DNA of 12,567 nt from Desulfobacterales bacterium (GTDB taxonomy: Bacteria; Desulfobacterota; Desulfobacteria; Desulfobacterales; UBA11574): contig JAUVTO010000031.1 in the NCBI GenBank assembly GCA_030601485.1, positions 1 through 12,567 of the forward strand, written 5' to 3'. The position numbers and the translations under genes were made by a program. Shown here piece by piece: positions 6,987-12,567 of the stretch. Numbering within the stretch: position 1 is the stretch's first letter; every line of letters begins with the position of its first letter. The notes beneath the pieces are model-generated. The model saw only the letters and a program-made list of their open reading frames with translations, was not told the DNA's origin and ran no database searches.

Positions 6987-7005
6987 GACTCATCCGTAAA
7001 AAGTC
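6987..7005 (+). repeat. Degenerate copy of the element's left terminal repeat
   Basis: GACTCATCCGTAAAAAGTC matches 15 of 19 positions of the left end of the MITE-like element (6067-6085). It begins two bases after the stop codon of the zinc-ribbon gene. Together with the 6270-6290 copy it brackets that gene in opposite orientation. Confidence 0.5.
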
Positions 7006-7031
7006 TTTTGCGAGGGGATCTGGCCTGTTTC

Positions 7032-7059
7032 AAAGGACTATACGGTTACGTCCTTTTTT
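7032..7059 (+). terminator. Rho-independent terminator between convergent genes
   Basis: The stem AAAGGAC (7032-7038) with GTCCTTT (7050-7056) has an 11-base loop and is followed by a T-rich run through 7059 and beyond. Orientation suits the plus-strand zinc-ribbon gene. The stem includes the first base of the rsfS stop codon on the opposite strand, so the two convergent transcripts end almost on top of each other. Confidence 0.65.
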
Positions 7060-7445
7060 ATTTTTTCCCCATTAGCATCGATAATGCTTTGTGTCTCGAT
7101 TCGATCTGCATCTATCCAGAGACCTTCAAGATCATAAAAGCTGCGAACCGGTTCATAAAAAACATGAATGATCACATGACCGTAATCGAGCAAAACCCAG
7201 TGCCCTTCTTTTTTGCCTTCCACACTTAACGGCGTTATACCGTGCTTCTTTAAATCCACCTGAATATGTTCCGCTATTGCCATAACCTGACGATTGGAAC
7301 GTCCGCTACAGATGATAAAAACGTCTCCAATAGAAGATAATTTTCGAACATCCAGAACAACAAGATCGGTTGCTTTTTTCCCCAAAGCGGCGTTGATATA
7401 AAGATTAAGGGGTTGGGCCGGGAAAGGGTCAGGAAGATTTGTCAT
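7038..7445 (-). CDS. rsfS: Ribosome silencing factor RsfS (Iojap family)
   Basis: This 135-residue protein of the RsfS/Iojap/DUF143 family binds ribosomal protein L14 on the 50S subunit. It blocks joining with 30S, lowering translation when nutrients run short. Family signatures are DVFIICSGRSNRQ (residues 41-53), HWVLLDYGHVIIHVF (82-96) and EPVRSFYDLEGLW (98-110). Start ATG 7445-7443 overlaps the nadD stop by four bases (ATGA), so translation is coupled. It is the last gene of the leftward operon within the window; its stop codon falls in the terminator hairpin shared with the convergent gene. Following nadD is its very common position in bacteria. Confidence 0.95.
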   Translation of the reverse strand: MTNLPDPFPAQPLNLYINAALGKKATDLVVLDVRKLSSIGDVFIICSGRSNRQVMAIAEHIQVDLKKHGITPLSVEGKKEGHWVLLDYGHVIIHVFYEPVRSFYDLEGLWIDADRIETQSIIDANGEKIKKDVTV

Positions 7446-8110
7446 AAATAAAGTCCTTTGCTTTTTATAAAGGCTTCGACGATTTCAGGTACCAGAGATT
7501 TAATTGGGCGTCCTGTTTTGATAAGCTTGCGAATTTTTGTTGATGAAATATCAACAGGAGTGACATCAAAGACAAAGACCGGCTGTTTTTCTTCATGAAT
7601 GTAAGATGATTGCAAATCGGATATGTTATATCCCTCTGAAATTTTGGATTTAAGATAATTTTCAAAAGTTTTCCGCTCGAAAACCCCAACCTCTTCTCCT
7701 GAAGTGATTCGGGACATAACAATAAAAGGGATCAGTAGAAAAAGATCTTTATAGGATTTCCATGTGTCTATCTCTAAAAAGGCGTCCAGCCCCAGGATCA
7801 GAAAAAGCCTGGTATCCTCAGGCAGAATCGACTTAAAATGGCGAACCGTGTCAATGGTATATGAAGGCCCGGAACGTTTCAGTTCGATATCAGAAACCGC
7901 AAAGTCAGGGTGATTTGAAAATGATAGGCGGATCATCTCCACCCGGTCCCCGGCATCCACCAGGCCGTCCGGCTCTTTGTGGGGTGGTAGTGCCGAAGGG
8001 ATAATAAAAATTTTATCCAGACCAAATCCCTTTTTAACTTCCTGAATAACCTGGATATGTCCTAAATGAATCGGATTGAACGTACCGCCAAAGAGTCCTA
8101 TGTGTTTCAA
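7442..8110 (-). CDS. nadD: Nicotinate-nucleotide adenylyltransferase
   Basis: This 222-residue enzyme transfers AMP from ATP to nicotinate mononucleotide to form deamido-NAD, the penultimate step of NAD synthesis. The nucleotidyltransferase signature GGTFNPIHLGH is at residues 8-18, and the second ATP-contact motif ISSTKIR at 188-194. PSALPPHKEP, the substrate-loop region, is also present. The start codon is TTG at 8110-8108. No ATG lies between it and the GGTFNP motif, and GGAG is placed 5 bases upstream on the minus strand. The gene begins 11 bases after the proA stop and ends overlapping rsfS, so it belongs to the same operon. Confidence 0.95.
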   Translation of the reverse strand: MKHIGLFGGTFNPIHLGHIQVIQEVKKGFGLDKIFIIPSALPPHKEPDGLVDAGDRVEMIRLSFSNHPDFAVSDIELKRSGPSYTIDTVRHFKSILPEDTRLFLILGLDAFLEIDTWKSYKDLFLLIPFIVMSRITSGEEVGVFERKTFENYLKSKISEGYNISDLQSSYIHEEKQPVFVFDVTPVDISSTKIRKLIKTGRPIKSLVPEIVEAFIKSKGLYL

Positions 8111-8121
8111 AAATTCTCCGT

Positions 8122-9378
8122 CTAAGTTCTTATCTGACCATCTCCAAACACAACAAACTTGGTTGTGGTAAGTTCCTCCACTCCCATAGGTCCGAAAGCA
8201 TGCAGCTTTGAGGTGCTGATGCCGATCTCAGCACCCAGTCCAAGCTCTCCGCCATCGTTAAAACGTGTGGAAGCATTTACCAGAACAACAGAAGAATCCA
8301 CTTCGCGCACAAAGCGCCTTGCCCTTTTATAGTCACCAGTGACAATGGCTTCCGTATGGCTGGAGCTATACTTTGTGATGTGAGAGACAGCCTGATCCAT
8401 ATCTTTAACAATTTTGACGGCAAGGACAAGATCAAGATATTCCTCAGGCCAATCCGCTTCTTCAGCTTTCCGGGCATCGGGCAATATCCTGCATGTATCA
8501 GGACATCCTCTGATTTCAACACCGGCCTTTAAAAAGCGCTCTGACATTTGCGGCAGGAATTCCTGCGATATTGACCGGTGTACCAGCATTGTTTCCATGG
8601 AATTGCACACACCGGGGCGCTGAACCTTGGCATTGAAACAGATATTCTGGGCCATTTCAAGATCCGCTCCGTCATCTATATATATATGACATACCCCTTT
8701 GTAATGTTTCAATACCGGTATGGTTGAATTCTCCACAACAAAACGAATCAATCCCTCTCCCCCACGCGGGATAATGAGATCGATAAATTCTTCCTGATTT
8801 AAAAGAACCTTGACAGCTTCCCGGTCCCTGATGGGCACGACCTGGACGGCTTTTGCAGGAAGGCCGGTATCAGCAAGTGCCTGGCTAATGATACTCGCCA
8901 GAGCCTGGTTTGAATGAAGCGCTTCTGATCCGCCTCGAAGAATGACCGAATTCCCTGCTTTCAGACAAAGGCCCGCGGCATCTATTGTGACATTGGGACG
9001 CGATTCGTAGATTATGCCGATCACACCAAGGGGTATGCGCATCCGTGAAATTTCCAGGCCGTTGGGTCTCAGCCATGACTTGCTTTTGGAACCCACGGGA
9101 TCATCAAGCTGTGAGACCTCCCTTAACCCTTTTGACATGGATGTAACGGTTGCGTCTGTTACTGTAAGGCGATCGATCATGGCATCCGACAGACTCATCT
9201 CTTTTGCCATGGCAAGATCCTTTTGGTTCTCTTCCTGAATATAAATTGCCTGGATCTCAATTTCATCTGCTATTTTAAGCAGAACCTCATTTTTTTTGTT
9301 TGAAGGACATCTGGCAATCTCCATGGAAGCAGCTCGGGCTTCCTTGGCCATCTCCATTATTGTCGATTCAATAGACAT
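8122..9378 (-). CDS. proA: Glutamate-5-semialdehyde dehydrogenase (gamma-glutamyl phosphate reductase)
   Basis: This 418-residue member of the aldehyde dehydrogenase superfamily has normal length for ProA. It reduces gamma-glutamyl phosphate with NADPH to glutamate 5-semialdehyde, the second step of proline synthesis. The catalytic cysteine is C258 in KVQRPGVCNSMET. Family stretches PLGVIGIIYESRPNVT (116-131), KAGNSVILRGG (140-150) and the C-terminal RFNDGGELGLGAEIGISTSK are intact. Start ATG 9378 is preceded by an AGGGAAGG purine stretch. It lies 20 bases after proB, whose product is its substrate; the pair presumably works as a complex because the acyl phosphate is unstable. Confidence 0.97.
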   Translation of the reverse strand: MSIESTIMEMAKEARAASMEIARCPSNKKNEVLLKIADEIEIQAIYIQEENQKDLAMAKEMSLSDAMIDRLTVTDATVTSMSKGLREVSQLDDPVGSKSKSWLRPNGLEISRMRIPLGVIGIIYESRPNVTIDAAGLCLKAGNSVILRGGSEALHSNQALASIISQALADTGLPAKAVQVVPIRDREAVKVLLNQEEFIDLIIPRGGEGLIRFVVENSTIPVLKHYKGVCHIYIDDGADLEMAQNICFNAKVQRPGVCNSMETMLVHRSISQEFLPQMSERFLKAGVEIRGCPDTCRILPDARKAEEADWPEEYLDLVLAVKIVKDMDQAVSHITKYSSSHTEAIVTGDYKRARRFVREVDSSVVLVNASTRFNDGGELGLGAEIGISTSKLHAFGPMGVEELTTTKFVVFGDGQIRT

Positions 9379-9398
9379 CTCACCTTCCCTTTAACAAA

Positions 9399-10538
9399 CT
9401 AATTATTTTCAGCCGTAATGGCCAGGTTATCCCTGTGAATAACATCATCATAAATCTTATACCCGAGACGCTTTTTAATCTGGTTGGATTTAAGTCCCAT
9501 GATCTTGCGAATATCGGTTGAGCTGTAGTTCACAAGACCGGTGCCCAGTGTCTCATTGTCACCTTTTCTGAATTCCACCGGGGCGCCCACACCGAAATCC
9601 CCTTCTACATCGACGATACCGCTGGGCAGAAGGCTTTTGCCTCTGTTCATAATTGCAGCGGCGGCGCCGTCATCAACAATAAGAACTCCTTTGGGTTTCA
9701 ACGTAAAGGCTATCCAGCATTTTCGGCTTTTCAGCTTTTTCTTTTTGGGTACAAAAAAGGTTCCGGGCTCCTTGGCGGAAAAAAGTTTTTTCAGGATATC
9801 GGGTTTTCCTCCATTTGCGATAATCATTGGAATTCCGGATGCAGTGACCTTTGCGGCAGCCTTTATTTTGCTGAGCATGCCGCCGGTACCGAGAGCCCCG
9901 GGGATGTCTCCGGCAAATCTAATAATGTCCTTTCCGATGGTGGACACAACCGGAATCAATTCCGCATCAGGGTTGGCGCGGGGATCTTTGGTATAAAGAC
10001 CGTCAATGTCTGTGAGATTGATCAGAATATCCGCATCCGTAAGCAGTGTAATCATTGCCGCAAGATTGTCATTGTCTCCAAACTGAATCTCTTCGGTCAT
10101 CACGGTGTCGTTTTCATTGACGATCGGAACAACGTGCCATGAGAGCAGCATTAAGATGGCATTACGCGCATTCAGGTATCTTTTTCGGTTGTTAAGATCA
10201 TCGCCGGTAAGCAAAATCTGGGCGACTTGTTTATGATCCCGTGCGAAAGCCTTTTCGTATTCTATGATAAGCCCGGCCTGCCCAACGGCAGCAACCGCCT
10301 GACGCTTTGGAATCTCATCCGGCCTTTTGTCAAGACCAATTTTCTTTACGCCTGAGGCCATAGCCCCGGAAGAGACAAGAATAACCTCCCGTCCCCCGTC
10401 AATCAGCCGACATATCTGTCTGCTGACGGATCGGATCGTTTTTAAATTCAACCCCTGGTCTTCGGTCAGAACATTGCTTCCGACTTTCACCACAACACGC
10501 CTGGCACTATTAAAAATCAATTTTCTGTTATCATTCAT
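9399..10538 (-). CDS. proB: Glutamate 5-kinase with C-terminal PUA domain
   Basis: This 379-residue enzyme phosphorylates the gamma-carboxyl of glutamate, the committed and normally proline-inhibited first step of proline synthesis. The amino-acid kinase domain spans about residues 12-265: VVVKVGSNVLT (15-25), VSSGAMASG (55-63), NENDTV (141-146), FGDNDNLAA (153-161) and GTGGM (217-221). A PUA domain follows at about 280-360 (KGVLIVDDGAAAAIMNRGKS onward), as in the E. coli enzyme. Start ATG 10538 overlaps the obgE stop by eight bases, and no clear ribosome site is seen, so coupled translation is likely. proA follows 20 bases downstream. Confidence 0.97.
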   Translation of the reverse strand: MNDNRKLIFNSARRVVVKVGSNVLTEDQGLNLKTIRSVSRQICRLIDGGREVILVSSGAMASGVKKIGLDKRPDEIPKRQAVAAVGQAGLIIEYEKAFARDHKQVAQILLTGDDLNNRKRYLNARNAILMLLSWHVVPIVNENDTVMTEEIQFGDNDNLAAMITLLTDADILINLTDIDGLYTKDPRANPDAELIPVVSTIGKDIIRFAGDIPGALGTGGMLSKIKAAAKVTASGIPMIIANGGKPDILKKLFSAKEPGTFFVPKKKKLKSRKCWIAFTLKPKGVLIVDDGAAAAIMNRGKSLLPSGIVDVEGDFGVGAPVEFRKGDNETLGTGLVNYSSTDIRKIMGLKSNQIKKRLGYKIYDDVIHRDNLAITAENN

Positions 10539-11532
10539 GGGGCTTGTCCAGTAATTGAATGATTTTTGAATTCAGATTTTCGATGCCCTGACCGGTAAGC
10601 GCTGAAATTATTATGACTTGTTTTTCCTTTATGGCATTTTGAAACTTTTTTGCCGCTTCCCGGACATCCGGAAGATCGATCTTGTTAAGGACCACAATTT
10701 GAGGCTTTTCCGTCAGTTTTTGATTATACATGGCAAGCTCTTTATTAACGGTGTTATAGGCATGCAGGGGATTATCCGTATCGATAGCCGACACATCGAT
10801 AAGGTGAATAAGAATGCGAGTGCGTTCAATGTGGCGCAAAAATCTGATGCCGAGCCCGGTTCCCTTATGTGCACCTTTAATTAAACCGGGGATATCTGCG
10901 ACCACAAAAGGCTCCGCCCAGCCGGTCTGAACAACGCCCAGGCTGGGGAAAAGTGTAGTAAAAGGGTAATTGCCTATCTTGGGACGCGCTGAAGAAACCG
11001 AAGTAATAAGGGTGGACTTGCCTGCGTTGGGAAGGCCTATGATACCGACATCCGCCAGAAGTTTGAGTTCCAGCTTTAACGTTTTGGTTTCACCCGATTC
11101 ACCGGGCTGGGCAAGCCGCGGGGCCCGGTGTGTTGAAGTTTTAAATCGTGCATTGCCCTGACCGCCTCTACCGCCTCTTGCCAGCACAAATGTTTCGTCA
11201 CATTTGACTAAGTCTGTTATAACTTTTCCGGAGTCGGCGTCAGTTACCAGGGTTCCGGGTGGGAGTTCTATGATCAGGTCGTGACCGTTTTTCCCGGTCT
11301 TTTTTTTGCCTTGACCATGGGCGCCGTTTTTGGCTTTGAAATGTTTCTGGTATCGAAACTGATACAGGGTCCGTTTTCTTGATGTTGTCTTTAAAACAAT
11401 ATCACCGCCCTTGCCCCCGTCTCCACCGTCCGGTCCTCCGCGTGGAATAAACTTTTCACGTCTGAAACTAACACAGCCTCTGCCGCCATTACCGGACCAA
11501 ACGGTAATAATCGCTTCATCAATGAATTTCAC
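10531..11532 (-). CDS. obgE: GTPase Obg, 50S ribosome assembly and stress control
   Basis: This is a 333-residue Obg/CgtA GTPase. The glycine-rich Obg domain (about 1-158) contains GGRGGQGNARF and PGESGE. The G domain has G1 GLPNAGKST (166-174), G2 around FTT (191-193), G3 DIPGL (213-217), G4 NKID (283-286) and G5 SAL (310-312). The protein ends soon after G5, so it lacks the C-terminal OCT domain of Gram-positive Obg and has no long acidic tail. It acts in late 50S subunit assembly at the ribosome. The start is GTG 11532-11530: its first four bases overlap the rpmA stop (GTGA), and the protein then begins KFIDEA as Obg proteins do. Linkage to rplU and rpmA is classic. Confidence 0.97.
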   Translation of the reverse strand: MKFIDEAIITVWSGNGGRGCVSFRREKFIPRGGPDGGDGGKGGDIVLKTTSRKRTLYQFRYQKHFKAKNGAHGQGKKKTGKNGHDLIIELPPGTLVTDADSGKVITDLVKCDETFVLARGGRGGQGNARFKTSTHRAPRLAQPGESGETKTLKLELKLLADVGIIGLPNAGKSTLITSVSSARPKIGNYPFTTLFPSLGVVQTGWAEPFVVADIPGLIKGAHKGTGLGIRFLRHIERTRILIHLIDVSAIDTDNPLHAYNTVNKELAMYNQKLTEKPQIVVLNKIDLPDVREAAKKFQNAIKEKQVIIISALTGQGIENLNSKIIQLLDKPHE

Positions 11533-11783
11533 GCTGCATGAACGCTTACTTTTTTCCGAGAACGACCCAGCCTTTCAAAAGCAACAACACCATCAATTTT
11601 GGCAAATAGGGTGTAATCCCTGCCCATGCCTACGTTGTTTCCGGGATGGATTTTTGTTCCCAACTGGCGCACCAGAATATTTCCGGCTTTAACGGTTTGA
11701 CCGCCATATCGCTTTACGCCCCTGCGTTGCCCCTGACTGTCACGACCGTTCCTGGAACTGCCGCCTGCTTTTTTATGTGCCAT
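11529..11783 (-). CDS. rpmA: Large ribosomal subunit protein bL27
   Basis: At 84 residues it is almost identical in length to the E. coli protein. The N-terminus MAHKKAGGSSRNGRDSQGQR is the flexible tail that reaches the peptidyl-transferase centre. It begins directly with AHKK and has no N-terminal extension of the Firmicutes type that needs cleavage. The later GNILVRQLGTKIHPG and VGMGRDYTLFA stretches are typical. Start ATG 11783 has AAGGAG eight bases upstream on the minus strand. The stop overlaps the obgE start. A 124-base AT-rich spacer without a gene separates it from rplU. Confidence 0.97.
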   Translation of the reverse strand: MAHKKAGGSSRNGRDSQGQRRGVKRYGGQTVKAGNILVRQLGTKIHPGNNVGMGRDYTLFAKIDGVVAFERLGRSRKKVSVHAA

Positions 11784-11907
11784 TATGTAAACTCCTTGTT
11801 CAAACCTCGCAACGTTGTTACGTTCACGATATCTTTTTTTGTATCAGTAAAAATTTAATTATACCTGAAGCCATAACATTTTCAAAAATCTAAAGCTTTG
11901 CCTGTTG

Positions 11908-12219
11908 TTAAGCTTCAATACTGTCTATTTTAATTGCGGTATACTGCTGTCGATGTCCCAGCTTGCGGCGATATCTTTTTCGTCGTTTATACTTGAAAAC
12001 GATAATCTTTTTAGCCTTGCCCTGCTCCATTATGTGGCCTTTTACCATTACATTGTCAAGAACCGGCCGACCGATACTTACGTTCTCTCCATCTGAAAAC
12101 ATAAGGACCCTGTCAAAAGAAACAGAGTTGCCGATCTCTCCTGGAATTTTTTCTACCCTCAAAACATCGCCCGGATGAATTTTATATTGCTTTCCGCCTG
12201 TATTAACGATAGCGTACAT
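11908..12219 (-). CDS. rplU: Large ribosomal subunit protein bL21
   Basis: This 103-residue protein has the same length as E. coli L21 and binds 23S rRNA in the 50S subunit. Family features are MYAIVNTGGKQYKI at the start, GRPVLDNVMVKGHI in the middle, and the basic KYKRRKRYRRKLGHRQQYT segment near the end. Start ATG 12219 has a strong AGGAGG ten bases upstream. It is the first gene of the leftward operon with rpmA, obgE, proB, proA, nadD and rsfS. No upstream regulatory hairpin of a known L21 leader type was recognised. Confidence 0.97.
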   Translation of the reverse strand: MYAIVNTGGKQYKIHPGDVLRVEKIPGEIGNSVSFDRVLMFSDGENVSIGRPVLDNVMVKGHIMEQGKAKKIIVFKYKRRKRYRRKLGHRQQYTAIKIDSIEA

Positions 12220-12275
12220 ATATTTGATCCCTCCTCAAGGTAAATAACCCTGACTTTTATTTAAGAAAATGATAA

Positions 12276-12303
12276 CTATTAATCTATTACAGAAATTTGT
12301 CAA
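12276..12303 (-). promoter_or_regulatory. Candidate sigma-70-type promoter of the rplU operon
   Basis: On the minus strand a perfect TTGACA (12303-12298) is followed after 16 bases by TAATAG (12281-12276), a weak match to TATAAT. It lies about 55 bases upstream of the rplU start in a very AT-rich stretch. The -35 box and position are good; the -10 match is poor. Confidence 0.4.
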
Positions 12304-12350
12304 GATAAAATTAACAAATTGACAGGGTAAACGCATTTGATTTCAGTGCA

Positions 12351-12562
12351 GCGTAGCGACGGTGTGTTTCTCTTGGAATCCGACTGACTGTTTGAAGGAC
12401 TTTAGCACGCGTTAGCCCGAGCCGAGTATAATTATGGCTTAAAAAATCAATGGGATAATTTAGCGACGAATTGTTCTTAATAACTCCGGCGCGGCTCGGG
12501 CTTACGGGTGCTTAAGCACAAGTTTCAGTCGGTTGGAAAGAGATACACGCCGTCGTGGAGCG
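12351..12562. repeat. Large imperfect inverted repeat with ~70-base arms
   Basis: The left arm 12351-12424 and right arm 12492-12562 are reverse complements of each other. The innermost 21 bases, ending in TAGCCCGAGCCG on the left, match at 19 positions. An outer 31-base block beginning CGACGGTGTG matches at about 25. The AT-rich centre (about 12425-12491) has no coding signal. The right arm ends five bases before the window edge, so the element could continue. This accounts for most of the 348-base gene-free stretch upstream of rplU; the remainder holds the promoter region. It may be a MITE-like element or encode a long RNA hairpin. Confidence 0.75.
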
Positions 12563-12567
12563 TTCTC

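Noticed and set aside
9541..9996. A 151-codon frame antisense to proB
   Set aside because: It lies wholly opposite a conserved enzyme with intact motifs; no ribosome site or family resemblance.
11784..11907. Attenuator or extra small gene between rplU and rpmA
   Set aside because: AAGCTT pairs on both sides of an 11-base loop after the rplU stop, but the T tract is weak and no coding frame with a ribosome site is present.
12351..12562. CRISPR-like or tandem repeat array
   Set aside because: Only two arms exist and they are inverted, not regularly spaced direct repeats; no cas gene is in the window.

Overview
The window looks like chromosome from an anaerobic, sulfate-reducer-type deltaproteobacterium (Desulfobacterota, probably Desulfobacterales-like). 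This is inferred from three things: a tungsten/molybdenum aldehyde:ferredoxin oxidoreductase, an AmmeMemoRadiSam gene set with a fused Memo-AMMECR1 protein, and the gene order rplU-rpmA-obgE-proB-proA-nadD-rsfS. No tRNA, rRNA, CRISPR array, transposase or phage gene was seen.

Left part, plus strand (1-4155). A tightly overlapping three-gene operon encodes an AmmeMemoRadiSam system. Its first gene is cut by the window edge. It carries the C-terminal tail of a Memo (protein B) domain joined in frame to a complete AMMECR1 (protein A) domain. The second gene overlaps it by 17 bases and encodes a 702-residue membrane protein with a central spermidine-synthase-like domain whose key motifs are degenerate. 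The third overlaps by 14 bases and encodes the system's radical SAM enzyme, which carries a twin-arginine export signal. The operon is followed by a palindromic repeat built of short GTGxxCTAAA-type units, then a probable rho-independent terminator.

Middle part, plus strand (4193-7060). A solitary aldehyde:ferredoxin oxidoreductase gene comes first. It is followed by a 342-base gap holding a MITE-like element (153 bp, 29-bp inverted ends, two REP-type hairpins). Next is an unrecognised zinc ribbon - HEAT-like - zinc ribbon protein, flanked on both sides by further degenerate copies of the element's ends. A terminator at 7032-7059 closes this side and overlaps the stop codon of the convergent rsfS.

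Right part, minus strand (12303-7038). One housekeeping operon reads leftward: ribosomal proteins L21 and L27, the ribosome-assembly GTPase Obg, the first two proline-biosynthesis enzymes (ProB, ProA), the NAD-biosynthesis adenylyltransferase NadD, and the ribosome-silencing factor RsfS. Genes from rpmA onward are overlapped or closely spaced. A candidate promoter lies upstream of rplU. Beyond it, the last ~215 bases form a large imperfect inverted repeat with ~70-base arms.

The most interesting part is the left operon. The fused Memo-AMMECR1 protein, an apparently non-catalytic membrane-embedded spermidine-synthase-like protein and a Tat-signal radical SAM enzyme together suggest a membrane- or envelope-linked version of this functionally unresolved system.
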